Assembly: GCA_023515745.1 (NCBI GenBank)
Contig: JALECJ010000002.1
Span: 124,001-188,000, forward strand
DNA length: 64,000 nucleotides
From: Amoeboaphelidium protococcarum
Lineage: Eukaryota; Aphelidiomycota; Aphelidea
Direction of reading: 5' to 3'
Part shown: piece after piece, positions 46,562-58,700 of the stretch
Position numbering within the stretch: the first letter of the stretch is position 1
Layout: each line of letters opens with the position of its first letter
Translations under genes and position numbers: made by a program
The notes under the pieces: generated by a model
Databases searched by the model: none
Told to the model about the DNA's origin: nothing
The model's input: only the letters and a program-made list of their open reading frames with translations

Positions 46562-47662
46562 TCAACCAATTGTTTTATTCGTCGGTAATAATTCACCCAC
46601 TAATTAATTCATGTACGCGAGTCTAGTAGGAGGCTTAAGAGGATAATCAATTTCATCTTCAAGAATGGAAATGACTGCGCGTCTAAACTTGGCGTATCGT
46701 TTATCATCGGCATAAGCATTATCAATTGTGTTCACCATAGAATTCGGTATCACAAGGCTCTGAATCCAATCTTCAGGTACAAATTTAATTAAACCCAGAG
46801 TCTCTTGATTTTATTCAGGCTCGACTGCAACTACGCCTTGAGGTTCACCACCACTCTCTTTGTAATTGATATCCATTGAACTCGCGATGGATCCCTTGCC
46901 TTACGTCGATGATGATTCAAGTTCCTTTTCAGATATCTGCGATATTGCATGTTGCATTGAATTCTGCTGCATTATTTGCTAATGCTGAAGCGACAGAGGA
47001 GTGGGATTAGACATACGCTTCATTTTCTACGCTTATTATGCCTCTGCTGTGGACAGTGCGAATGGAGATTATGCATATGAATTGAATGATGATCGCTTAG
47101 ATTGCACCATTGTTGTTTACGTATTATCAGATGATTATTATTGGATATACCCGCCACCAATGGATGGCGGTGTGAAGGATGATCTTCTTCTATCCGCTGT
47201 GCTCCTACTGGGACTAACAGGTGATGGTTGTGGTGCACTTATTAATCCTTTCTACAACGACGATATCAAGTCATCTATGCCAGACTATGCCACCGACGAT
47301 GATTATGAAGATTGTAGATACTAACTATTATTATTTCTCAACTCTGATGAAGATCCATCAATGTTTGACTCTCTATCAACAAAACTTGATGAATTAGGAT
47401 CAGTACCAATCTGATATCGCATACTAGCCAACTAATTATCTAAAGCAGTGGATGAATCATCCATATAACTCTGCTCCTTTTAAGAATTACTCTACTGCTA
47501 CGGAATAACATACTGAGCATCGTCAATCATTGTCAGTCGTTTATCGCCACCAGATGGAGATCCAGAGGAACTCAGAAAATTGTTGGTAGTTGGACTTCCT
47601 TCTCTTGGCTTTCTCACAGATTTGATAGCTGTAGATATATTATTAAATGGCTGCCCAGACAT
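46562..47662 (-). CDS. Disordered Ser/Gln-rich protein, unrecognised
   Basis: 366 residues, ATG 47660-47662, TGA 46562-46564. The first ~270 residues are low complexity, rich in Ser, Gln and Asn, with basic-Ser sites such as DRRRSSFTP and SKRSSFNSY that look like kinase targets. The last ~90 residues are conserved-looking and probably folded (LGLIKFVPEDWIQSLVIPN, KFRRAVISILEDEIDYPLK). Many Gln are TAA/TAG. It could be a signalling or RNA-binding regulator, but no family is recognised. Confidence 0.6.
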
Positions 47663-48133
47663 AAGTAAATATGCTTTAATGACTAATTCAGACTTGACTT
47701 TTTAGATATAACTTTACCAGTTGATTGTTGTTGTTTCACAAAGGAATATGAAACGATCGCTGAATAGTTTTGTTGTTGTTTCACAGACTGAGCGAGTGAG
47801 TGAGTGGGAAGTTGCCGATTGAGTGAGGCCGGAGTTATTCAATAGTGGTTTTGAGAACCAACAACGCGGTACTAGAAGGATAATGTTAAATGCAGTGTAT
47901 AAAAAAGATATACAATTATCACAAAATTCTATTACTTACCTTGAATTGAGAAAGATTTAGCCAATTTGAAAATACGCAATAGTATCTGTCTCCTGTAAAC
48001 GTTGTGATTCATCAAGGCACTTTACACCATTTTTCACTTCTTGTTTTGCTCAAAAGCTGATGTGACCTATAATTTTTATTTTGATATTCATTAAGAGTGT
48101 GTTTTTAATTTTTAGACGTTGGTCCCTTAGAGA
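47663..48133. other. Shared upstream region, 471 bp
   Basis: Between divergent starts. A short tandem GAGTGAGTGAGTG lies near 47800. No gene recognised. Confidence 0.35.
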
Positions 48134-48910
48134 ATGCTTATATAATATCCAGTTGATAAAGACAGTTAAACATAACAGCAGTATGTGAGAATTAAAAGGA
48201 AACGCGATGAATAGGCTGTGGATTATTTGAGGATAGAGAATCAATAGTAGCGATTAGTATTGAAAAGGAAACGCGATTAATCTCAAAGTGATGAATTTGT
48301 ACCATTAGAAAGTCCTTCGTAATATGATAGCAATGACTCTACACTCTAGGCTTAGGGGAGTCTTGATTCATATAATGCAAAGCGGCTTAAATTGGCTAAA
48401 GATTCTAGAAATGAGTTTTACCTCACGGTGCAATAATAAAAAGACTCTGCACAGACGCGAGAGGATTAAAGTTTGAAGGGGTTGTATGAAAAATTTACAC
48501 CATTATTGAAAGATGCTCTCCCTGATGTGGATATAGATGAAGAAGAATATGTGTATGATTAATATCGTGTATGCGCTGAAGATTCTTCGTTGAATTCCGT
48601 AATTAATGACAGCGTTAACGTTGCGTCTGCAGTGTTGGCTGATGAAGAAGATTTTCTCATTCTTCAGGAGATGCTTGAACGTGAATATGATTCTGATTAA
48701 TGGAACTAGGATGAGTATGGCGAAGATGAGGATTCTAATGCTGAAGACCACTGGGCTCATGAGTATCCTGATATTGGAGATCCTTTGATTGAATTAGATG
48801 AATTCTGCAGCGAAGACTGTGATGATGGATCCACGACAACTTCTTCGTAATAATCGCGCTTCTCCCCTCACGACTCTGACAGTTCCGACTATGAAATTTA
48901 TGGTTATTGA
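48134..48910 (+). CDS. Iwr1-like RNA polymerase II nuclear-import factor
   Basis: 258 residues, ATG 48134-48136, TGA 48908-48910. The N-terminus holds VRIKRKRDEQ and, 20 residues later, LVLKRKRDQS, two near-identical basic blocks of the kind used as bipartite NLS. The Iwr1 core is in the C-terminal half: EEEYVYDQYRV, then VLADEEDFLILQ, EYDSDQW and EDEDSNAEDHWAHEYPDI, the hallmark acidic-NAED-YPD motif. Iwr1 (human SLC7A6OS) binds assembled Pol II and carries it into the nucleus, then is re-exported. Gln codons TAA/TAG lie both in the linker and inside the YDQY motif. Confidence 0.85.
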
Positions 48911-49154
48911 TTATTACGCAAACTACATATTTGATTCTCTTTGTATAAAATTAGTAGATGATATATTTTATATTGACAGTTGTCCGCATTTTAATCACAT
49001 TGAATTTGATAGAAGGCTATGATTAACTTCAATGTGCTTCTTACTAAAATTGCCGATGTTTGTTACATCTCCTTTTTTCATTTTACAGTACAGCCGACGT
49101 TTACTTAACGATATTTGATTACCATTGTAAGTTGATTGCGAATACAAATTTAAA

Positions 49155-50342
49155 ATGTCCAAGTTTAGAAATGTAGTTATTGCATCTGCAGCGAGAACTC
49201 CGGTTGGATCCTTTAGATCGACGCTGAGTTCTGTGCCTGCCACAGTTCTGGGAGGGGTCGCTGTGAAGGGAGCATTGGAACGTGCACACCTGGAGCCATC
49301 TCAAGTTCAAGATTTATACTTTGGCAATGTGGTGAGTGCTAATCTTGGCCAGGCGCCATCTACACAGGTCGCTCGCCTAGCAGGCATTCCCAGCTCAGTG
49401 CCTACCACGTTAGTTAACAAGGTGTGTGCATCCGGCATGAAGGCTATAACTTTGGGTGCATCCCAGATTTAGCTCGGTCATTGCGATGTCGTTGTTGCCG
49501 GCGGTATGGAATCGATGAGTAATGCGCCGTACTATTTGGATTAGAAGGCTCGTGCAGGTTATGGTTATGGCCACTAGACGGTCACAGACTCGATAATTAA
49601 GGATGGCTTGTGGGATGCTCAGTATCAGATTCATATGGGCAGTTGTGCCGAGGAGACGGCAGAGAAGTTTAGTATCAGCAGATAGCAGTAGGATGAGCAT
49701 GCTATTTCCAGTTACAAGCGGGCTGCACAGGCACATAAGGATGGTGTATTCAAGAGCGAAATAGTTCCGGTACCAGTCAAAATTAAGGGCAAAGTGACAA
49801 TGGTTGAGGATGATGAAGAGTTTAAGCGTGTGGATTTCAGCAAGATTGGCTCATTGAAACCGGTTTTTAAATCTCAGGGTGGAAGTGTAACCGCTGCCAA
49901 TGCAAGTACTCTTAATGATGGTGCCAGTGCCGTGGTGCTAATGTCAGAGGATAAGGCGAAGAGTGTTAGTGGATTGAAGCCACTGGCTCGTATTATTGCG
50001 TACTGTGACACGCAGCGGGATCCGAAAGAGTTTACCATCGCTCCTGCTGATGCTATTAAAAAGTTGCTGAGCATCTCTGGTAAGAAGCTGTCAGATATTA
50101 GTTTATTCGAGATCAACGAAGCATTCAGTGTGGTGGTCAGAGCTAATGAAAAGATCCTCGGTCTTGATCCTGAAAAGGTGAATATTGCTGGTGGTGGAGT
50201 ATCTCTGGGACATCCTATTGGCAGCTCTGGATCGCGTATTGTAATCACCTTGACATCTCTGTTGAAAAGTGGCCAAATTGGATGTGCCGCTATATGCAAC
50301 GGTGGTGGCGGTGCTACTGGTATTCTTATTGAGAAATTATGA
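49155..50342 (+). CDS. Acetyl-CoA acetyltransferase (thiolase II)
   Basis: 395 residues, ATG 49155-49157, TGA 50340-50342; full family length. [20 protein letters not shown] is a standard start without a transit peptide. Nucleophile Cys in [10 protein letters not shown], the loop [12 protein letters not shown], catalytic His in [13 protein letters not shown], and the second Cys in CNGGGGATG are all present. In-frame TAG codons encode Gln (for example ISRQQQDEHA). The enzyme condenses two acetyl-CoA to acetoacetyl-CoA, the first step of the mevalonate path, or runs in reverse for ketone/fatty acid breakdown. The missing presequence suggests the cytosolic form. Confidence 0.97.
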
Positions 50343-50535
50343 TTTGACTTGATCAATTTCAAACTTAAAATCTCTTTCACTTATTTTAAACATGGTTGTC
50401 AATATGCTTATATTTCTTTAAGGGGTACCGTACGTGCTGCATCAGCTGATGTAACCGGGTGACTGATGCCAGATTTTTTAAATTTTTTACAAACGTATTA
50501 AGCATATTTAGCACGCAGTCACCGCAGTTATTAAA

Positions 50536-51474
50536 ATGAAGGTGATCATAGTCTTGGCGATCATCTCTGCGCTATTTAATGTTATTGATGCGCGTAAGAA
50601 GGAGAAGTGTGATGACGCTATGGAGAGCACTACTCTTCTGGATCTGTATTTCGGTAGTGACATGGGTGTCGCGTCACAAATGATTGCTAATGCTTTCCAG
50701 GAGATGGACTAGGACAAGGATGGTGTTATTAAGCGCGATGAAGTGAAGAAGTTCAATTTGAAGACTGCTGCTCTCGCTACACCTGGTCAGGAGAAGGTTA
50801 GTCTGGGATCCATCTACAAATTTGCCGATGCCTCAGGTAATTACTAGGTGACCACTGAAGAGTTCAGTACTGCAAGCTAGAAGCTACTGACCGCTGAATT
50901 TAAGTACTGTGGTGCCTTCTGTCAAAAGTTGCAGGACAAGCTGCAGCAATGTAATGTCAATACTGACGATAGACTGAAGCGCTATTCCCAACAAGCAGAT
51001 TTCGCTGTCAGCCTGTGCAAGTTGGGTGATCAGGAGACTAGTCAATTGAACAAGTGCATTCTCGATACCAATTGCGTGAATATAGATAATTGCTTTAAAA
51101 CATATTTGGGTTATCAAACTGTATACTATGGTAGTGGTGTAGTCTCCTACCCGTATACCCACTCTGCGTACGACAACTCTGTACCTGTTGCCAGTGTGAA
51201 TGGTTAGCAAAACATCACAACTGACGCGGATTTGATAAAGAGAAGAGTCAACCGTAGAACTGTTGGTATGATCCTCGCTGATATCTTTGTCCCTATGACT
51301 GCCGGTATCTTTATAATCCTCCTTGGCATTTTGTCCTAAAATCCTTTTGTATTCGGTGCAAGTGTGTTGTTGGGCATGGGCACTATCATCGGAGGTACCA
51401 TCGCTATGACAATGTTGACCGATTATATCGTCACCAAAAATGTGATTCAAGTTGTCGGTCCTCCTGCTCAGTGA
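50536..51474 (+). CDS. Secreted/membrane EF-hand protein
   Basis: 312 residues, ATG 50536-50538, TGA 51472-51474. Signal peptide MKVIIVLAIISALFNVIDA. A canonical EF-hand loop DQDKDGVIKRDE lies near residues 56-68 (the first Gln is TAG), with a weaker second hand around DASGNYQVTTEEF. A Cys-rich helical part follows (CGAFCQKLQDKLQQCN, CILDTNCVNIDNCF). Two transmembrane helices (about 246-268 and 272-292) are at the end with a short tail. Likely a calcium-binding protein of the secretory path or surface. No exact family known. Confidence 0.7.
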
Positions 51475-51617
51475 GTGGGATTCGTGGTGAGCGTAGTCTT
51501 TGGTCTTGAAAAGGTAAATTGGAATATACATGAGTGAAATAATATGAATAAATGAGAATTTTTAATAAATGCGTTATTGATGTGACTTTTGAACTGGAGG
51601 TATGCCATCGCGTCTAA

Positions 51618-51618
<1 letters not shown>

Positions 51619-51646
<28 letters not shown>
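51619..51646. repeat. (CT)14 microsatellite
   Basis: Fourteen perfect CT units between two genes. Confidence 0.95.
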
Positions 51647-51650
<4 letters not shown>

Positions 51651-51730
51651 TTTATCTTTTCCCTTCTTTACTCGATCGAATTGAGTTTCAGCTTAAAGCA
51701 ACAAGTAACGTGAAGTTTCTAGGTAAATGA

Positions 51731-53077
51731 ATGGAACTTTCACAGAGATAAATTCAGAATAAATTGGTTAAATTATTTGGTAAAGTCAATGTTGATGATG
51801 GTGACTCAAGTTCTGACATGCGAGAACTTAAATCACAGTTTAAGGTGATTTTGAAAGAGTATCCATCAGCCGCAATCTTTGTGTACAATCTGATAATTGA
51901 TACTCTCACGCAGGCAGTGAGTGGTAATAAAGTCAAGTAATCTGCCGATATCAAATAGTAAAAACTTAGATTGAATAGAGTATACTCACTGGTGGACTAT
52001 TTGTTTAGACGTAGTTAGTAATTTAGATTCCAATTGATTCCAGAGTTGAACCAATTAATTCCACGATTGGTTGCCACCTCATCATCATCATAGAGTTATG
52101 ATATTGCAAAGTATCATCATTAGAAATTACTGGATTTATTTAAAGGCTGGATTTTATAGTTTCCATATCTTTGTAATTCTCGGCGTACAGGTGTATTGGA
52201 CGTGTGTTTAGATTACCTGCACCATCATGTACCATCCCCGCCCGTTGATTCATCTATAAACGGTCCTCAAAGTGATAATGGCAATAATCGCTTCAAGTAA
52301 ATCTAAATAAATAGATTTAAAAGAGTAAAGTCTGATGCGGAGTAAGGCTTTACCTTGCCGTATGAGTAACATCATTACTCACTGAGCAGTATTATAGATT
52401 TGAATTTAAAGTTGCGTTAGAATTTGAAGTCTTTAAAAGTAGTTGATGATGGTGATGATGATACAATTGAGATTAGTTTGTAAAATTCTAGTGGTACTAA
52501 GCATTATACACATCTATAATTAGAGGATGAGGGTGAGTAGAACACTGGTGTATATGAGGAGATTCGACGTGGCTTGAAGTTGCTTATGATACTCAAAACT
52601 TGGAAATTACTAGGATGGATCAATGTATGTGATTTAATCTTGCAAGGCGGTGGTGATATTTCTAATGTGTAATAATTCTAACATCAAGTCCGTGATGTTG
52701 TTCAGAGTATAGATTAAACTTTTTCAATGTGTTAATCTGGTGGAATTAAAGCTCCTGCTATGAGTGAAATTAATATAATTGTTGAGCGATTAAGAAAGGA
52801 GATTTTAGATGCTAATGATGGCGAGACTGATGATGTTAGTGTCGGAGATGACGATGATGAGTTCATTGAAGTTAATCTAGACACTATGATGGAAGCAGAG
52901 ACAGCTCTAGTCCGTACGCGGTAATAGCAATAACAGTAGTCAAGTACACAAAGAGTTTAGTCAACTTTAGCTGCTGCTACTACCTCCTCTGTTAACGCAG
53001 CTCAACCTGGAAAGATTAAGAAGCCGGCAAAGAAGAAGTTGAAGCTCGCCACTTTGTAAAAGATTATGAGAAAGTGA
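51731..53077 (+). CDS. UVSSA-like protein (VHS/ENTH-like domain)
   Basis: 448 residues, ATG 51731-51733, TGA 53075-53077. Helical N-terminus: LKSQFKVILKEYPSAAIF, then RLNRVYSLVDYLFRRSQQF and a long helix LLDLFKGWILQFPYL, in the pattern of the UVSSA N-terminal VHS-like domain (RLSAFQIVEELFVRSHQFR in the human protein). Further on, DDDDEFIEVNLDTM near residue 378 matches the acidic FVEV motif by which UVSSA binds TFIIH. The end is basic (KIKKPAKKKLKLATL). UVSSA acts in transcription-coupled repair with CSA/CSB and USP7. The zinc-binding C-terminal DUF2043 part is not seen. The match is by pattern only. Confidence 0.55.
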
Positions 53078-53147
53078 TTTAATTGTCTAAAATAGTAAGA
53101 ATCTTCATTTGCATAGACGGTATTTCATTAGTATATTGATTCTAGTA

Positions 53148-54431
53148 TCATTAATCTTGAAGATTATTCACAAATGACTTGGAGAGTTGACGCGGAGGCA
53201 GAACTGGTGCAGGTGTATACTGATTAGAACCTTGCTACTTGGCATTAACAGATGTAGGACTGCTGCTCTAAGAGGATGATAGTTACATCTGTGATTAAGA
53301 CTAAGCTTATTACTGCTAGGACTACTACTACTGCTGCTGCTGAGCAATTTACTATTACTATTACTAAATCGCTGCGTTCCTCTTCTTTTTCTAATCCAAA
53401 ATTTACTACTTGTCTGCCTTGCTCAACTCAACACTCTTCCAACCGGCAGTGTATGGTCGCCATTCGAATCTGCGACCGGATGGTTCAACGAATAAACGTC
53501 TCAACACCACTTTAATTGTACTATTTATCACCTGTTTGACTATGCTTAAATCCTACAGCTGGCCAAGTTCAGACTTTATGTCCAGATTAATAGCTGGATC
53601 CTCCTTCAGGGAGATGGTCACTGTGAACACTGGAATATACTAATCAGTTTCAGCATCATATTCAAGTCGTGAGCCAAACGAGAATATAAACATTCCAATG
53701 ACATCCAGAACATGCACTTTCAGCACCGCCTCTATCGTTGTATACATCTACAGAGTAGTATTGAACTCCATATAGAATCCACCGCAATATACCAGCTTAC
53801 CGACAATCTCAGTCACCAACTCCTCTTGCGGGAACGACAGTTTATTATTATTATTCTTATTATTATTATTAGAGCGATTCTGTGATTATTACTGATCAAG
53901 GCTGGTCGCAATCGCATCATTACTACTCGACGCTTTAACACCACCATCACTACTGCTGCAGATATATTACCGCAAAACTTGGAAATTTCTTAAAATCGGT
54001 ACAGAATCCACACCGCCAACTTGCAGCTTACCAACAGATAGAGATTTGAAAATCTTGTTCTTCGGACCCATCATTGCAAACTCCCTGTTCAAATTCTCTC
54101 GCAATCTTTCAGCCAGCGACTGATTACTAATTAGGGATGGCGATAGCATAGAATGAAATTTAGACTTTAACACCGTCTAGATTAGCGGCGAAGTTGCCTA
54201 CACATGGGAGAGCATCTTTAAAGTAATCTAAGGTTTCGGCTGTGGAATGGGAGGTAGTGGGCGATTGATTGAGGATTCTCGACTATGTACATTGTCTTAA
54301 GCTTCACCTTGGTCCTTATCTAAATCTTTACCGCTAACGCCATTCTCAAGTATAGGAACAAGTATGGACTTGTACAGTCTATAGAGACACAAGTGCAGAA
54401 TCAGCCAGATGACGAACGAAGCTCCAAACAT
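53148..54431 (-). CDS. SMP-domain lipid-transfer protein with N-terminal anchor
   Basis: 427 residues, ATG 54429-54431, TGA 53148-53150. A single membrane helix is at the very start (FVIWLILHLCLYRLY). From about residue 100, SLAERLRENLNREFAMMG, LSVGKLQVGGVDSVPILRNF, LVTEIVGKLVYCGGFYMEF and the helix INSTIKVVLRRLFVEP follow the order of synaptotagmin-like mitochondrial-lipid-binding (SMP) domains. An Asn-rich insert sits in the middle. After the SMP there is a long Gln tract written largely with TAA/TAG, then LPPRQLSKSF. SMP proteins move lipids at membrane contact sites (Mmm1, Mdm12, Tex2/Nvj2). Which of these it is remains open; it lacks a C2 domain. Confidence 0.6.
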
Positions 54432-54502
54432 GATGTGCTCGTTGTGTCAAGTCAGACGCGATCGTTGAGAGAAAGAAAGCCAGGATAAACGAGGCTAGCT
54501 CA

Positions 54503-54862
54503 TCACCAATGCTTTTAGTGCGTGTCATAGCTCAATACTTAATCAGTTTTTAATGCATGAGGCATCTTGCGAAAAATGTTAGATTGCTTCTGTAATTTCT
54601 TGATATCATTTAGCAGTTTTACATTTAGAGTCTGCACTGTACTTGTAATGCGAGGCGTCGTAACAAAATAGGAAACTAGACGTGTTTCAAATCTCCTAAT
54701 CAGGAAATTTTGCAAAGCCTCTTTAGAACTATGACCGCGCAAAATACTTGTATCAACTCTTACTCTACTAAACTAAATTCCCAAATATCCCGCCAATATA
54801 GTGCACTGAATCACAAGATAATCAATAATGAATAGTTAAAAGTCTAGCAACTAACAAATGTA
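54503..54862 (-). CDS. Open frame without ATG, possible small mitochondrial or membrane protein
   Basis: TGA at 54503-54505 closes a frame open back to about 54862 with no ATG until residue MPHALK near the end. Text such as DTSILRGHSSKEALQNFLIR and RFETRLVSYFVTTPRITST looks coding, with TAA read as Gln. Either the start is a non-AUG codon, or a 5' exon is missing, or it is a broken gene. It overlaps the start of the divergent small membrane-protein gene. No family recognised. Confidence 0.35.
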
Positions 54863-55265
54863 TCAGTAAACCAAAACTCGCCCGTTATTCGTGACACTCA
54901 CCGTGGCATTTCTGGTGGCTCTGGCTCTATCAACTTTTATCCAGTCACTGGTCAATGATCTCCTGCTGGGATCCAATTTGAGCAGCCTTTTCCTGGTGGT
55001 CAAGTATCCGTCTGAAGTGCGAAATGCTCAAGGCCCCTCCGGCGTGTCGAATGCTCCGACTACATTTGCCGCTATAAGCACCAGCAGTTCCGGTGAGTCT
55101 ACTCCGATCTACAACACTATAGCCCAGGCTCAACTTGCGGGTGCGTTCACTTGGAACTATGGACTCTTTCTCACTAATCTGATCAATTTGCTATCTGTCG
55201 TGTTAGTAGGCTCGCTGATGGTAAAGTTTACATCCCGTAAAGTTGTCACCTCTAATTCTGTCTGA
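54858..55265 (+). CDS. Small two-helix membrane protein
   Basis: 135 residues, ATG 54858-54860, TGA 55263-55265. One membrane helix near residues 10-31 (FVTLTVAFLVALALSTFIQS), a Ser/Thr-rich loop (SNAPTTFAAISTSSSGEST), and a second helix near 102-122 (FLTNLINLLSVVLVGSLMV) with a basic tail. Similar in shape to small ER or mitochondrial subunits. No family recognised. The spacing of this pair of helices suggests both ends face the same side. Confidence 0.55.
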
Positions 55266-55737
55266 ATATAATAAATCTTTTTTTGCATCATCAACTATAA
55301 TTATTTTAATTTTTAGACTCTCAGCTAGAATTGAAAGCCTTGCAATTATAACGCGAGCGTTCGTATTTAAGGCTGAAACGATAGTTCCCTTCCTCATTTC
55401 TTCATTCTAAGTAAATGGCGATCAAAAAGAATGACAAGTTGGTCAAATTTTACGCGTTTGGCAATTATTATACCTGTCATTTGATACCTCGCCGCATATC
55501 AAGTTGTTACTACTGGCCATTTAATGTGTCGGTAATAATAATTGTCTGTCATTTAAAAACAACACCACGCGTTAGACATTGCGTTGTGTTTACTACTACA
55601 GGCAGATACAATACACCAATCAACGTTCCTTCTTTCACTTCTTGTTCTTTCCTTTTAGTTGTTCTGTGTTGTAGCAGTTTAATACCTCAAGTTTTATTTT
55701 ACAATTATTACTCAAAAAATAGTGTCAACAATTATAA
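55266..55737. other. Upstream region of PAN2
   Basis: 472 bases. A 108-codon plus-strand frame (55415-55741) ends at the TGA that overlaps the PAN2 ATG, but it lacks motifs and TAA/TAG codons. Probably 5' untranslated and promoter DNA. Confidence 0.4.
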
Positions 55738-58700
55738 ATGACAGATCCTCAAGTGAAATGTGTATACAATTTGACAGCTTAGTTGGCTGCATTCTCTTTA
55801 TAGAATGAATCTCTGTATGTATACGATGGTATCTCTGTAACTCAGTATGCAGTCTGTAATGATGCCACCATGCTGGAAATTTATACTAGAATTACACCGC
55901 CTGCTTCTATGGGATTTCATTAGATTTTGCCGTATTTGAAGGGATATATTTTGCTATCTTATAATTGTATTCTCGTATATAGTAATAAAAGCCTCATCCA
56001 GTACTAATGCGACAATAGTTCTAATATGGCCAGTTATTTCTATCATGCAGCTGTTGTAGACTCCAAGTATATTGTCGTCTCAACTTCTGATCTCACTCTG
56101 TAGCTGCATAATGTGACTGATGGAAAGTTGGTTGGTACTTTTAGAACTGAAGATATAGTGCTCAATATGAAAAGATGTGATGGATATCTAATTTGTTGTA
56201 CTTAGAGTGGCAACGTTCTAGTTAAAGACATTCATAATAACTTTAATACTGTCAAGCAGTTTGAGATTAAGAATGCAGTAGTATCTTGGCAGAGTTAATA
56301 AATGGCTTTGATTCATTCATAGTAAAGTGTGTATTCGCTGTCTTGTTAAAAGGAAGTGGAACTCACCAAAGTATTCAGTCTTTAAGATATCGCCAATTTT
56401 GATCAGAATGCTTAGATTTAGATTATGCAAGTGTCCATAGTAGGCTCCACGATTATAGTAATTATGTCTAATGGAACGTTTATTTTAGTTGATAGGGACG
56501 TCGGAAGTGGAGAAGTGTCAGTGTCCGCCTAGAGATTTGCTCCTGATTGTAGCGGGGCTTCACTATCTTAGTCCGACAATCTCATGCTCACTTTTGACTC
56601 TTTTGGGTAATTAAGATTGCATTAGATTAACTCTGCTTTACCTGCGGTTGTGAATGTGAAATCTGATAAGCTTCCACTACCGACTCCACTCTATGAAGAT
56701 TTAACTTTTATAAATTTCGATGACCATAATGTGCCTTTATCCACTGTTGGTATGCCTGCTAGTAAAAAACGTCTTTTGTCAAGCCAACTGTCGCAAGTAT
56801 GGACAAGTTAGAACCTACCAACTATGCCTATTCCGCAAGAGATTCTCAGTGTGGCCAAGTGGGATTCTTATGTAGGCTATGCCCCATACATGAACAAGGG
56901 ATAGAAGAGGAATACTGTTTATCAGCAATAGGACTCTGGGGTCAAATTCAAGAGCTAGATTGAGCGGGATCAGTTGTCATCGTCACCTTATCCGCGGTCT
57001 CACACTCCACTTACACCACTGTAGAATAGCGTGTCTACACCGCAAAGTGAGTCTGGGAGTGTACTGTCCTATAATACCATTCCTGAGCATTATCGGCGCC
57101 CAAAGATTGTCTATTCCAAGTTGGGAGTCGAGGATTTTGATTTCACTTATTTCAATAGAGTGTAGACATACAGCGGTCTCGAGAATGATCTGGACGTGGA
57201 CTATCTTAATTCAATATTTTAGCTTATGGTTTACAGTTTCCAGCGTGATGGTGAATAGTTTATGCTCTCTGATTTGGCTCATCTACATGCCTCGCCTGAA
57301 TTTAAATGCCTGGTAGAAGAGTGTTTAATATGTGAATTCTCATTCCTCTCTGCTATGCTCAAGAATGCGAAAGGAGTCAATTGCTAGGCGTCAAACTTAC
57401 TGAGTGCTTTCAAGCATAATGAATAGATTTCCGCTCTTGGACTTTTAACTAATCCTAATGGTGACATGGGTAGTGCCCTTCAGAATGTCTACAAGTGGTA
57501 TCTCGAGTATTTATAGAAACATATTGGGGATCCCATAGTCAATAAATTACATCCTCTGTAAAATCCTATGTAGTTTATGTACGGTGTTCCAATGATCTTG
57601 AAGAGTACATGCAGTGACTGTCATGGAGTGAACGAACGCGATATCTTACCGCTCACTATTGATTTATTGAATGCTGAAGAGGTTTAGAAGCTCTAGTCTC
57701 CTCTTACGTTATAATCGCTGATATGCTCGAGTATTTAAAAGTAGTGCACAGTGAAAGCGTGGTGCTAAAAGTGTAAAAATTATAAAGTTTTGAACCAGGA
57801 GAGAGTATTGCAGTCTATGCCGTAGAGTTTAACGCTTCTGACGGGTACTTAAAAGTGGTCAGCGTGGAGGACCAAGGATGTGCATTTCAAGTTTTATCTG
57901 CCCGATGAGGATAGTATCGACAAGTATGAGAAGTAATGGCAGGATTTTGGATATTTAAATCAGGACTTGTTGGACAAGACATTCATATAGGCAAAGCTTA
58001 AGCTAAATTAGTAGCTTCTCTCCAGCGTGACTGATGGTGATTAGTAATTCACAGAATATCATCTCACAGGAATGGTTATTGACATTGTTGATGTATCTTA
58101 GTCAAACATCCGACCGCAATCAGTAAACCAACTTACATATGCAAAGATTAGTGGCTAGTGGTACATGTTCAATGATTTCATCGTTCGTCCAGTGTCAGTG
58201 TTTGAAGTACTGTAGATGAAGTCTTAGTGGAAGCAGCCGTCTATATTGCATTACACGAGAGTAGATTTTACTGCACAGTCTCAAGAAATGATTGCACGCT
58301 TCCAGGATATCAGGTAGTTGAAGCCGGTTCACAATACGTTTAACATGGTATTCTAAAATCGTAATCCATCTTAGAATAAGGTTATTCCTCTTCAGTACTC
58401 TGAGTATGAGCAGGCTATGAAGATACAAGGCAAATTTCTGGCTGCAATTGATGCCGAGTTTGTCTCTGTGTCTCAAGAGCAGATTGAATTTAGATCTGAT
58501 GGCTCTCGCTCTGTGCTGAGGCCTCAATTGAATCAGCTTGCGAGATTAAGTCTTTTGCGCGGTCAAGATCCTTCGTATTTGAAGCCATTTGTGGATGATT
58601 ATATATTGGTATCACAGCCAGTCTAAGATTATCTGACCGAGTATAGTGGAATTTAGCCTGATGATTTGGACCCGCAAAAGTCAAAGAAGCGGCTGGTACA

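Noticed and set aside
49874-50380. 168-codon minus-strand frame across the thiolase gene
   Set aside because: Antisense shadow of the conserved thiolase C-terminal half.
50884-51531. 215-codon minus-strand frame across the EF-hand gene
   Set aside because: Antisense shadow: the plus strand has a signal peptide, an EF-hand and membrane helices in frame.
55415-55741. 108-codon frame just upstream of and overlapping the PAN2 start
   Set aside because: No motif, no TAA/TAG codons, Cys/Val/Thr-rich noise; long chance frames are expected when only TGA stops.
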